From: Chaetorhynchus papuensis
Taxonomy: Eukaryota; Chordata; Aves; Passeriformes; Rhipiduridae
Assembly: GCA_013396525.1 (NCBI GenBank)
Contig: VWYX01001233.1
Coordinates: 1-64,000, forward strand
Reading direction: 5' to 3'
Length of the DNA: 64,000 nucleotides
This document shows, piece after piece, positions 53,638 to 63,920 of this stretch. The notes beneath the pieces are model-generated. The model had not been told where the DNA came from. It made no database searches and saw nothing but the letters and a program-made list of their open reading frames with translations. Made by a program: the position numbers and the translations under genes. Every line of letters starts with the position of its first letter. Positions within the stretch are counted from its first letter, which is position 1.

Positions 53638-53720
53638 AAAAAAAAAAAAGAAGAAAAATTCAGCCACAGGAATACAATAACTATATTAAAAAAAGAAGGA
53701 GAAAAAGAAAGAAGGATGAG
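53638..53720. repeat. Purine-rich low-complexity tract
   Basis: An A-run followed by AAGAAGAAAA-type and GGAGAAAAAGAAAGAAGG sequence. In BRINP3 sense it is a pyrimidine tract, about 300 bp downstream of the donor of the 54024-54214 exon. Confidence 0.75.
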
Positions 53721-54023
53721 AAATATAAATCTGTCTGTAAATGGAGTTACTGATCACACATGTACATGAGGTTGTCTAAACACTTCTGTATCAGTCAAAT
53801 TATGTATCACTCATCACTAATATCTCTAGTACGTCTATAGGCCCTCCTATAGATGCATCTTCACGAGCATCTTCATTATAAATTGCCTGCTTTGACTCGG
53901 GTCAAAAAAGGAGAATAAAACCAATTATTTTGCTAACAGTTACTAATCAAACCTCATTTCCCCTGAGGAGCAACTGGTGAGGCTGGGACCTCCCCCGGAG
54001 GTGTGTCCTGGAGATTTCCCTAC

Positions 54024-54214
54024 CTTGATGGCGGTGGAGGCGATCTGGATGTGGTGCAGCCGGCGCAGGGTGCTGTCCCTGTCGATGAAGTAGGAGGCTG
54101 CCAGCTGGTGCAGGGTCTCCAGCGTCACCGCGGAGCTGTTGGTGCTGGGATCGCTTCCTTCCGACCTCTTGCTCAGCTTCCGTTTGTCCACAAAAATTGT
54201 GAGTGACTCCTCTC
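54024..54214 (-). CDS. BRINP3: BRINP3 coding exon (probably exon 4), MACPF domain
   Basis: A 191-nt internal exon. The acceptor is a pyrimidine-rich tract ending CTGCCCAG; the donor is AAG|GTAGGG. With the one base carried from the previous exon it gives exactly 64 codons, so it ends in phase 0. The product starts GEESLTIFVDKRKLSKR and includes an N-glycosylation sequon (NSS), then a conserved stretch with LETLHQLAASYFIDRDSTL. KRKLSKR followed by EGSDPSTNSS matches BRINP3 as I recall it; BRINP1 reads MYMDK and lacks this insert, and BRINP2 has a longer Gly/Ser insert. An LTR begins only 104 bp upstream of the acceptor in gene sense. Identification as BRINP3 is firm. Confidence 0.96.
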
Positions 54215-54317
54215 CTGGGCAGGGAGACAGAAGCCCCAGCAGGTGTCAGCAACGTCCAGCAGCACAGATATATTTTTTTTGTGGCCATTCAACTTGAGGC
54301 ACATACAAAATAATATG

Positions 54318-54693
54318 TGTAGATGCTGACAGAGATTTAGCAGTGAATTTCTTCAAGCTCTCTGGCATTTTGTGAGAACTCTGTCTTTCCTATGCAAGCT
54401 AACCAAAACAAAGTTACCAGTTTTTATCAATATCCACACCTGCACTTGTTTTTCCCAGATTGTTATGGCTTCAACTAGAAAAACACTTGGGAACGGACAT
54501 GTTAGAGTTGGGCCAATCCCCTCTAGGGGTGGATGGCCAGAGAACCAATTACTTTATGCCATTTAACTCGCTTTTTGCGAACTAACATATAAAAACCTCG
54601 GGAAAAAAGCCATTAAATGGGGCTCTTGCCATAATTTCTACTGACCCTGGACTTCGTGTGGTTTTTCTACGCGTCCACGTTACAACAGCGACA
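54318..54693 (+). mobile_element. Solo LTR of a bird endogenous retrovirus (family A, copy 2)
   Basis: A 376-bp copy of the same LTR as at 28523-28892, aligning almost base for base with scattered substitutions and small indels. The termini are TGTAGATG and GCGACA. It is flanked by ATATG at 54313-54317 and 54694-54698, a different target duplication from copy 1. Upstream reads AATATG, so a 6-bp duplication with one lost A is possible. The CCAAT (54545-54549), TATA (54588-54594) and ATTAAA (54612-54617) boxes are kept. It starts 104 bp upstream, in gene sense, of a BRINP3 exon and runs antisense to the gene. Confidence 0.9.
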
Positions 54694-56339
54694 ATATGTT
54701 TATTTCCAAGGTCACTTAGTGCATTCACTCTATAGTGTTCAATTTTAGCATAAAAGAAAATGAAACCAGTGTAATACTTGAGACGTTTGTTTCCTTCTCT
54801 TATAACACCTATCACAGCTGATTACAGAAGAAATCAACCTAGTTCCACCTTGTTATGAGCAACCATGGGCTTTCCATTCAATAGAGCAGTGCCTGGAATC
54901 CAATAGAACAGTTGCCTTAAACCAAATTTCTGCGACTGAAGAGTGTGGGGGGTTTCAGAAAGCTGGTGTTTTTCCAAAAGAAAATAGAAACTCCGGCATC
55001 TTGTGTTGTGTATTTCTCACTTCCTTATAGAGACGTGGATAAATTCTGTTGAATCCAGAAATTTTAATTTCTGTTAAGATTATTGAAAACCAAAAATCTG
55101 ACTTGCTTAACTGAGTGAGTTCTTAGGACCATTTCCAGAACACACCTACAGATACTGTCAATTATCCATGTTTATTGTCTAGTTCATGGATATATTTTCC
55201 TGTGTTTCAGGCTAAGCAAGAACTCATTCATTTAATGAAGTGTTTAGGAAAAACTCTTTACATCATAAAACAAATTGGAAAAGTAATTTCTGGACCCAGT
55301 ATTTTCTTCTGTGCAATTTATGTCCAAAATAACTACAAAAACGCTTTCCTCGCTCTCTGAGCCTGTGTTTGGTAACCTGCATTCTTCAGCATTTAGCTCA
55401 ACAATTGATGAATAATGTCATTATACCTGGGTTTTAGGTGCTGAACAACTCCACTGAGTGCCTTTTCCTAGTTCCTGGAAAGGAAGTTACCCTGCTAAGG
55501 TCTGACTTGCCACTTGTGCTACTTTCACTGCTCACCCATCTGCTGCAGTGGCACTGTGCCTGTACAGAGGATGGGATGCCAACTTCAGATGGGTTTACGT
55601 GCCAAAAAGTAATAGCTGTAGAAGGATAAAAATCTAGGATGGAAACATGACATCATCTTTAAAGGGAGCTAATCTTGGAGGAGCAATGCTGGGCGAGGAG
55701 CGTGTGCCTCCGTGCAGGAGATCACATCTGTTGGCAAATTTTGACTTGCAGAATTTGTCTTTGGTCAACGTGAGCACACTCCTTTTCCCCCAATGCACGT
55801 TATGCATTTCCCAATCTCTCAGAAATTCAGAGGGCACTCAAGCCCCTCAGACCTTACACAGGTAAAACTGGCACTGCACGGGAGCTTCTTTATCTAATTA
55901 GACCTGCAGGGCTTGTCCAGTGTGTTCCTTTGGTCCTGGAAGGGACAGGTGGCTGCTCCAGCTGGAGCTTGCCTCAGTTTCCACCACTACATTCACGCTT
56001 CTCCTCCTACAGTTTCCTAACAGGCCATTATTTTGGGCATGAAGTGGTCAGTGCAGGGATTAATTGCCCGAAGCTCCAAAGAACCGGGAATTAACGCAGC
56101 CTCCATAAGCACCAGGATTTCCCCACCCAATTATTTCATCTTTCTGCTGTAATAAGCAGACAAAGGTTCACAACTGCTGTGAGGAGGGAACTGGGAAAGC
56201 ACAGCAAGCTCTAATGACCTGTCCTCTGAGAGAAATCTGCTATCAGAACCTGCTCTAGGTTCCAGCTTTGCTGGAATTCAACTGTGCCCATGCAATAAAA
56301 CCTGACTTGGCACAGCCTGCCATGTGACTCCAGCCAGGA

Positions 56340-56632
56340 TGGAAGAGGTTTCTGGGATGAAAAGCAATGGAGTGGGCTGAGATTTGTGCTAGGGGCTGTG
56401 GGCTTTGTGCAGCTGTTTGTGGAGCTGCAAAGACATGGTTTAGAACAGATATTAGGAAGAAATTCTTCCCTGTGAAGGTGGTGAAGCCCTGGCACAGGGT
56501 GCCCAGAGAAGCTGTGGCTGCCCCTGGATCCCTGGCAGTGTCCAAGGCCAGGTTGATGGGGATTGGAGAAACCCAGTCCAAGGATTGGCCTTCCAGCCCA
56601 GACCATTCCATGGTTCCGTGGTATCAGAGAAG
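56340..56632 (+). mobile_element. CR1 LINE 3' fragment, sense strand
   Basis: It reads TTTAGAACAGATATTAGGAA, GAAATTCTTCCCTGTGAAGG, GAAGCCCTGGCACAGGGTGC and CCTGGATCCCTGGCAGTGTC, with a + frame still showing TDIRKKFFPVKVVKPWHRVP of the ORF2 C-terminus. The 3' end near 56632 lacks a clean tandem tail. It faces the minus copy at 56909-57385 tail to tail, giving a long inverted repeat. Confidence 0.9.
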
Positions 56633-56908
56633 ACAACATCAGAAGTCAGAGGGTGACTATTGTGCCAGCGACCAGTCCAGGCTGCACAGATTAGGTGCAA
56701 AATTTCACTGGAAGCTTTCTCTCCATGCTTTCCCCTTTTCCAGAGGTCTCAGCTAGTTTATTTAGATTAAAGTGACTTTGCAAGGTCAACCACCTTTCCA
56801 CTGAAAAGATAAGGAATTGTAAGGGCAAAGAAAACAAGGACTTAAAGCTACAGAAAATCTCTGGAAAAGATTTCAAAAAATTTTTTTTGAGGTTTTTTGT
56901 GTTTTATT

Positions 56909-57385
56909 ATCACAGAATCATAGATTCATAGACTGGTTTGGGTAGGAAGGGACCTTTAAAGATGGTCCAGTTCTATCCATGCCACAGGCAGGGACACCTT
57001 CCACTCTCCCAGGGTGCTCCAAGCCCCATCCAACCTGGCCTTGGACACTGCCAGGGATCCAGGGGCAGCCACAGCTTCTGTGGGCACCCTGTGCCAGGAC
57101 CTCCCCACCCTCACAGGGAGCTGAGGGTGATGTTGAGACCTTCCTAACATCTAATCTATGTTTCTTCTCTTTTAATTCAAAACCCTTCTCCCTTGACCTA
57201 TCACTATCCACCCATGTAAAAAGTCACTCTTCCTCTACATTATAAGCCCCCTTAAGTTATGGAATGTCCAAGTCTCCCTGGCGCCTTCTCTTTTCTAAGC
57301 TGAACAACCCCAGCTCTCCCAGCCTGTCTCTGTAGGAAACCTTCTCCAGCCCACGGAGCACCCACGGCACCTTGTTCTCATGTGA
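56909..57385 (-). mobile_element. CR1 LINE 3' fragment with complete 3' end
   Basis: It starts with the tandem terminus TCACAGAATCATAGATTCAT, then GACTGGTTTGGGTAGGAAGG, GGGATCCAGGGGCAGCCACA, CCCACCCTCACAGGGAG, TCTCTTTTCTAAGCTGAACA and CCTGTCTCTGTAGGAAACC. It is one of the longer CR1 3' regions in the window and is in BRINP3 sense. Confidence 0.92.
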
Positions 57386-57558
57386 ACACTTTTGACTGAT
57401 CTGTATCAGTCATTAGTAGAGATGGTGGGGCTCCTTCGACAGAATTCTGATAAGTTTTATTATTAAAACGGAGTTTGTTGAATTTTGTTTAAAAAAAAAA
57501 TCCCATTCCCTGCTGTGCAGAGGCGGACAGCAGAACTGCAATAACAACTCCCATTTCA

Positions 57559-57574
57559 AAAACAAACAAACAAA
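57559..57574. repeat. (AAAC)n microsatellite
   Basis: About four AAAC units (AAACAAACAAACAAAC). Confidence 0.85.
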
Positions 57575-60483
57575 CCTTGAAAAAGGACAGGGTTGCATGT
57601 TGTGCTGTTTTACCTTGATGAGAACATCTCAGGAAAAGAACCTTGCACAGAGTTTTTCATCTGCCAGCGCTGACTGAGCCCTTGCTAGAAAAAGTGGATT
57701 CCCCCATGGGCACCCATGTCCCTGTAGGACTTTGGCACCTAGAACTCCAGGGTTTGGGAAGTAACACCACCAACCCTGATTTGGGGAAGACAACCTGAGT
57801 TTTAAGTTCATTTGGAGCTTTAAGTTCATAAAACCCATGCCAAAAGAGACTCTTTCGTCACGTTGTAGACATGGGCAAATCTTGTTTTTCACTGGTTGCT
57901 GTCTGCCACCATAAAACAGGCTAAGAAGACATCCAAGCATCAGCTGAAAACAAGTGCGATTTAGAAAACTATTCAAGGTTACGAATTTTAAGAACTGAAA
58001 AGAAGTAATGACAGCGAACACTTAGAAAACATGATTATTCAGCACCCAACCCTCCCAGCTGTGCTTTTCACAAGCTCTGAAAGCAGCATTCGTTCTCCTT
58101 CCCCAAAATTCCAGGGACAGTCAGCTTCACTTTCTCAGGTTTAAAGGAGGCAGCATGAAAACACTCAGTTCTGCTCGCAAAACAACGCCTCGTAGCCCCA
58201 TGGGTGGCTCAAGAAACAAGCAGAGTCACTCCAGGGATGTTTTATTGCCATGTCGAGGCTGACAGAGTCACTGCAGGGGCAGGGGACTGACATTCACAGC
58301 CTTCACTGACCTTGGCACCATAGCCAGCACTGTCCCCACCAGCCCTGGAATATGCAAGTTTATAACTTAACCTCAATTTTTAATTCTTCCTAGGTTAATA
58401 GGAACATACTGTCCATGATTTATAAGTTAAACTAGCTCCCAAGTTAAGAAACACATGCTGCCTTTTTAAAAAAATGAAATAAAATAGGTATATAGATATT
58501 TACCCAGACATACAACCCCATCTGTGGCCATTTAGATGTAAGACTCACAAGTAACAGTTTGTAAGTGGCATTCAGAAATTAGAAATTAATTTTGTGTTCA
58601 TCTTAAGAACATATTCAAGAATTATTTAAATTAAAAATTAAAATCTCCATCAACATGGTGGGACTGGAATAATGCTGTAACAACTGTACCTAAATATAGC
58701 CATCTATTGAAGGAGCAAATATAATTTTTTGCACGTAACAATACACATTCCTGTGATTTAAATACTTGGTGTTATTTTCTGCCTCAGTTATTGGGAGATT
58801 GTTTGCCTGTTCCCCCATCTTTGGAATAATGAAGAGATTATAGGCCTTGGTGCTACATATTTTCATCCGTAGACTGGGAAGTGCTAGGAAAAGGCAGCGA
58901 TCCAAGCATTTCCCATCTCTTCACATCAGAAAGAGAGGAAACAGGAATAAAAGCACAACACTCAAAGGCAGCTGTAGCTGAGCATAACCCTCAGATACCT
59001 CCTCAGAGCTCTCTCTTCATACACACGAATGTATCTTTCACAGGACTAAAGGTCTTTGGCCTGTGAACTCCTCAAAGGTTTCTGATTAAATAAAATACTT
59101 CAGCCACCACCTAAATAACCACACCTAAATAAATCCACCAGCTACTACTAGCTAGTGGAAAATCTATTCCTGTCTGGATCACCAAAGGTGCCATTAGGGT
59201 TTTATCAGGTCATTTTCCGAAACTTAAGCAGATGCTGATGGAAATGCACAGGCTCAAAAACGATATAAATTAATGTCAGGCCAGATGTGGTATCATTTCT
59301 ATGGTTCAAGTGAATAACAGTGCACGTTAATTCAATACAGACCATCTGTTTAAGGATTTAAATTTTTTTCTTCATTAAGTAGACTGGAGAGGAAAGAAAG
59401 TTAATTTATTTTGTGCTTTTTTTTCCCTCCCCTTAGCTTCTGTAATCTTAAATGCTGGGGAATTTACATACCCAGAGGGGGGTGGGGGGTGTGACTGATG
59501 CAAAATTTTCAAGTTTCTTTCTCACATCAGTCATTTGAGACTGCCCTCTCCTTCTCTTATTTGCCAGTAGTTCGTATCTTACCTTGAGAGAGCGCCGCAG
59601 AAAGCAGAGGTCATATCAGCAGTTAGTGTAAGTGCTAATAAATCCTTCGGAATTCATTGAGATTCACCGTTTTACACCACCCAGCAATTTTCCCCCATCC
59701 CTGCAGGCAGAATGATGTGCAGGTCTGGGGGGAATGTTAATGAGGGACAGCAGAGCTGGCGCTTGTGGAACAGTCAAGGTGTAACCACCACGCTCGTAGG
59801 GCCGTAATCAGCAGAGAGAGGCTGGGGTCAAGCTGATCTGCCCACACCTGTGAAGCCTGTCTGTTCTAAAGGCAAAAATACCTCTTTTCCTTCCGATTCA
59901 CAGAGCCTTCAACAACCTCATCCTGACACAGAGAGCTGAATGGATTGGTGTTCTGGTAATGAACACCTTGAGCAAAGATGACTGACGATAGCAGTAAAAA
60001 TAAATCAGCCTGGAAGGTTTCGGAGGACCATGTAGCCAGCTGCCTAACGGGGTTCTCCTCTCATGAGAAGCTTTGGTGTTGTCCTGCAAATTGATTTATT
60101 CAGAGAAGCTACCCTGTTTCCAGGGTGAACGGGCTCCCAGGCGCAAAGAGGACTCGCTTGCAAAGCCCGCGGTCTCTGTCTTGCAAAGCACCCGAATCAG
60201 CCTCACTTCACCCAAATGCCTGGAACAGGAGCCCATCATCTCATCGTGGTGTGCTAATTATCCTCATCACCAGCTCCACTGCTTCTCTAAATGGCCTTTT
60301 CTGTAGGAACAGCATTAACGTGAATGTCTTTAACGCAGGAGGGATTCTGTTGGGGAAGATGAAACAGGGAAGCCTTATTGCCTGGCAAAAGATGCTGAGA
60401 ACATGGAAACTCTAGGTGAAATTGAGATGAAAGCATACTTTGAGATACCAGGCCTCAGTTACTGAACAACTGGAAAACAATGG

Positions 60484-61062
60484 TGTGGCCGGCTGAAGAG
60501 AATCCCCTTTGATTGAACAATACCCTCTGCTAGCAGACAGGTCCAAGGGTCAGAGCAGACCCTACTAGCTTGGCAGAAAAAGATCCAAAGAGTGGTTTTT
60601 AGGGTTTAAAATGTAACACAGTATGGGAATACAATAGTTCTTATAGGCTGTATGTAAATGCTATAGGATTTGTATCTTGTACTAGATTGGTTGATGAAAA
60701 TTAGAATATTCAACATAGAAGAAGATTTATTGTATTGTAAAGGAGAATCTCACACTCTTACTTTTGCTCTCTACAACTCTCTACAACTCTCTTGCTCTTA
60801 CAGCTCTCTCTCACATCTCTCTTGCTCTCTTACTCTTACAGCTCTCTCACATCTCCTACACCTATTAAATCTCTGAGCTCTCTCTCTCCTTCTCCTGGCC
60901 TGCTTCTGGCTGCGGCTGGCAGCTCCAGGCAGGCCCTCTGTACACAAGCCTTCAGCAATAAACCTCATGCTCTAAAACCAGACTGCAGAGATCTCTCGTC
61001 TCCATCCATCCCAACCGCCCAATGTGAACAAACTCTACAGGATTCGGTTTCGCGCTCTTACA
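60484..61062 (+). mobile_element. Probable solo LTR with pyrimidine-rich interior
   Basis: It reads from TGTGGCCGG to CGCGCTCTTACA, with an AATAAA at 60957-60962 and a U5-like stretch (AGATCTCTCGTCTCC) before the end. This arrangement recalls passerine ERVK-type LTRs. Between about 60750 and 60895 it carries an expanded CTCT/CTTACA pyrimidine-rich tract that leaves one frame open for 234 codons; that frame is not a gene. Six bases after the proposed end read CTCATT, with no copy at the proposed start, so the left boundary is doubtful. Confidence 0.6.
60750..60895. repeat. Pyrimidine-rich CTCT/CTTACA repeat inside an LTR
   Basis: Irregular repeats of CTCTCTACAACT, CTCTTGCTCTTACAGCT and CTCTCACATCT. 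The tract lies between the promoter part and the AATAAA of the LTR candidate at 60484-61062. Confidence 0.85.
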
Positions 61063-63920
61063 CTCATTCCACAGTGAGATGGGATGAGTGTAAGGGCCCA
61101 CTCATCCCAGGCTTCCCAACACCCTCCAGCTCTGGAAGCTCACTGCTGCAAGCTGTTTTTTGGAAGCCATCAAAGTGGAGCTCCAGCAGACTGGACTGTT
61201 GCTGCATGATACCGAGTGCAGGCAAAAGAGAAAAGCATAAACGCGAAACGAAAGGAGGCAAAGTAACACCAACTGCTGGATCTGCTGGGTCACACAGGGT
61301 CCTGCAATCATGCAGCTTGGAGCTGCTCGTTATGGATTTCGGGCTTGTGTCACAAGGAGATAAAATTTCCATAAGAAATAAAAGCAGCGAGAAATGTCAC
61401 TTTCCACATTATCTTGTGGCAGCAAGAAATACGGAACTTTTTTCCCCGGGTTCTCATTTCCGAATGCCCTCGAGGAGTGTATTTCTGTGTTTGTGAATAA
61501 AGATCGGGGAATGTATCACAAACAGCCATGTGTAAGAGTTCCCTTTATGCTCAAAAGGGGATCTTTATGGAAACCAAATGGTCACAGAGGCACACAAATC
61601 TTATCACAGCATCGTTCATTTGCCAAGTTTTCCTTTCTGTCCATGAATACAGATGATTGGGGATTCATTAAATAAAAGTACTGCGCACATTCCTTTTGGT
61701 CTTGTGCTTTTAACGAGCTGCATAAGTGACAAGCTTTCACAATAAAACAACTTGTAATTAAAGGGAAAGTACTGATAGATTATTAAAATAATAATAAAAA
61801 AAAATCTAATTACATGTTAATAAAGTGTGTACAAGCATCTGTGGGAATCCCCATTCAATCCAGCCCAAAAATGAGAACTAACACATCCAGGAAAGTATGG
61901 GTTTATTAGCTACCTCATCAAAGCTTTCTTAGAAATTACTAATTCCCTGTAATTATTGTAATTGAACCAATTTTCCAAAGTATTCAGCACCCATCCAGTG
62001 ATAATGGAAGGCAGCAGGTGTGCCTCAAATCACGCCTAAAAATTGAGACTGGAGACCTAAATCAAACCCCAAGTTAATTTAAAAACTCCCTTTGACTTTG
62101 TTAAGCAGTGACAGAGCCCAGAAGCCAACACTGTCTCCCTCTGGGTGAAAATCTGGGCAAGGCTGTGGCATCTACTTTATTTTAGAGCCTTTGAGAGGTG
62201 AGAAAAGGGTACCCCCCCTCAGCTTCCCTGCAGCAAATCCCGAGGCTTTGGGGACAATATTGAACATCTAAGCTAGAATTTTCAAACATCTTCACGGGAA
62301 ATGCCATCAACTTTTAATTTTACTCAGGTCCAGATCTACTGAAAGGTGTCAGCTCCGTGGCTCTTCCGTGATCAGTGTGATACTGCTGCTTGGAGTGCAA
62401 AGATCAGCTGTGGCCGTGTTTTCCTAGGGTTGTTAGATCCAATTTCACCCCGACACTGGGTTTCATCACATGGCTGAGGAGGTGCTGCTACTTAATTAGT
62501 TAATAATTAGCAGGTAGGTAGCGATGACGGAGAATAATTTTTACCATTGGATAATCCTTGCAGTAGGATACACGCTGCAGCCAGAGCTTTAATTATTATG
62601 CTTTGTATTTTAAGAAACGTTTTTCTTTCTCTTCAGCATTTGGTTTTTCTATTCAAATGTGCCATGTGTTCTGTACTCAAGAAATCAGACGTTTATAAAT
62701 AGTGTATATTTGCATGCAAAGATATTCAAAGTGATTAAAAGAAATTCAGGGATTTTTGTTACAAATTGCTTGTCAACACACGTAAATTATTCTTAAAATT
62801 CTAATGGTAATGCTGTAGAGGTTACTAGTTCCCAAAATAATGATAGAATTTAGCTCTTTATTTCTTAAAATAACTACAACAAGACAGAAATTCCTCTTGT
62901 TTCTAGGATAGTCTCTTTCAAAAGGAAGCCTCTGTGAGCCATTTGGGTTGTTACAGGTCTCAGCTATCAGCCAAGAGAGACTAGGAAGGCTCTCATTTCC
63001 TTTACAAATGGTTAGGATTCACTTATGAAATGTATTAAAGAGAACCATTCCTCAAGTGAATAAAGGATTTCGACAAGCCTGTCCTGCTGGAAGGACACTC
63101 AATCACCAGAATTATCTTTAATATTATCACCCACGATGGGACAGAGCTGCATTTCTAAAATGTCAGTTCATTTTGTAATGCCTGGATGGGTAATCACAGG
63201 TACTAATTATCTTTCATTCGGAACAATTTATGCTCTCCTTTGAACATTAGGCCTCTTCACTGGATTTCTTCAATCCATCTGGTGACTGGATCCCAATTAT
63301 CCACGGGACTACCCTTTCCAGATTAGTCTGTGGGGACTGAAGGATGCAGATTCCATTAAGTTAATGGGAATCACACGGCAAAGCCTCGTCATCCCATTTT
63401 GAAAATGCAGTCCCACTGGTTAAGTGAAGACTAATTCTAAAAAGGGCAGTGTGACAATATAGGGATTTTCCAACGGACAAAGTAGTTTAAAACTCTCATA
63501 AATTAAAAGATTTGTTGGAAATACTTGCTACTGGTTTTCCGGCTCCGTTTCTGCAGGACTGCAACGGGCCCAGGTACTTCTGCAGCCTGGTATTATGTAA
63601 ATTGTTACAGAAAATAAATGTCACTCTCCTTAATGACCTCAGTGCAGAGAAAGATCCCCAAAAGACCAGGAGCAGCACAGCAGGAGCTCTAGCACAGCAC
63701 CTCAGTCTTAGCAACTGGATTTCTCCTCTTTTTGTGCATAAAAAATGTCTACACAGCACCAACAAACAGAAGAAGGAGTCACAGGACCTGTAAACAAAAA
63801 CCTGATCCACAGAAAGAGTTGCCCATCCCAGCAAGGTTTGGAGGAGGGTCGGCTCTACAGAGAAACAGTTGTGACCAGCACTTTTAGCTCATCCCCAATA
63901 TTTCCAAGAATTCACCCTAC

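Larger units (their letters stand above)
36569..54023 (-). other. BRINP3: BRINP3 intron (17.5 kb)
   Basis: It contains CR1 fragments at 37279-37490, 39380-39500, 40720-40805 (+), 47055-47435 and 52593-52960, a (TAA)n run at 38925-38942, T- and A-runs (40270-40286, 53638-53650), a purine-rich stretch at 53638-53720 and a paired octamer motif at 49773-49791. Stretches 37500-39375, 40810-47050, 47440-52590 and 52965-54020 have no gene or repeat that I can identify. The interval 49300-50110 is less AT-rich, with several motif-like blocks, and could be a conserved non-coding element, but that needs comparison with other birds. Confidence 0.8.
54215..63920 (-). other. BRINP3: BRINP3 intron (9.7 kb)
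   Basis: It contains the solo LTR at 54318-54693, a facing pair of CR1 copies (56340-56632 on +, 56909-57385 on -), a probable LTR at 60484-61062 with a pyrimidine-rich interior, and an (AAAC)n run at 57559-57574. Stretches 54700-56335, 57390-60480 and 61110-63920 show no recognisable gene or mobile element. Confidence 0.85.

Noticed and set aside
53842..53861. Short palindrome TCTATAGG/CCTATAGA
   Set aside because: Eight-bp arms in AT-rich intron are expected by chance at this window size.
28523..54693. Reading the two similar LTRs as ends of one provirus
   Set aside because: Their target-site duplications differ, BRINP3 exons lie between them and no retroviral genes are present.
60792..61496. 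234-codon plus-strand frame
   Set aside because: It is kept open by the pyrimidine-rich repeat of an LTR and rich in Ser/Leu from CTCT; there are no domains.
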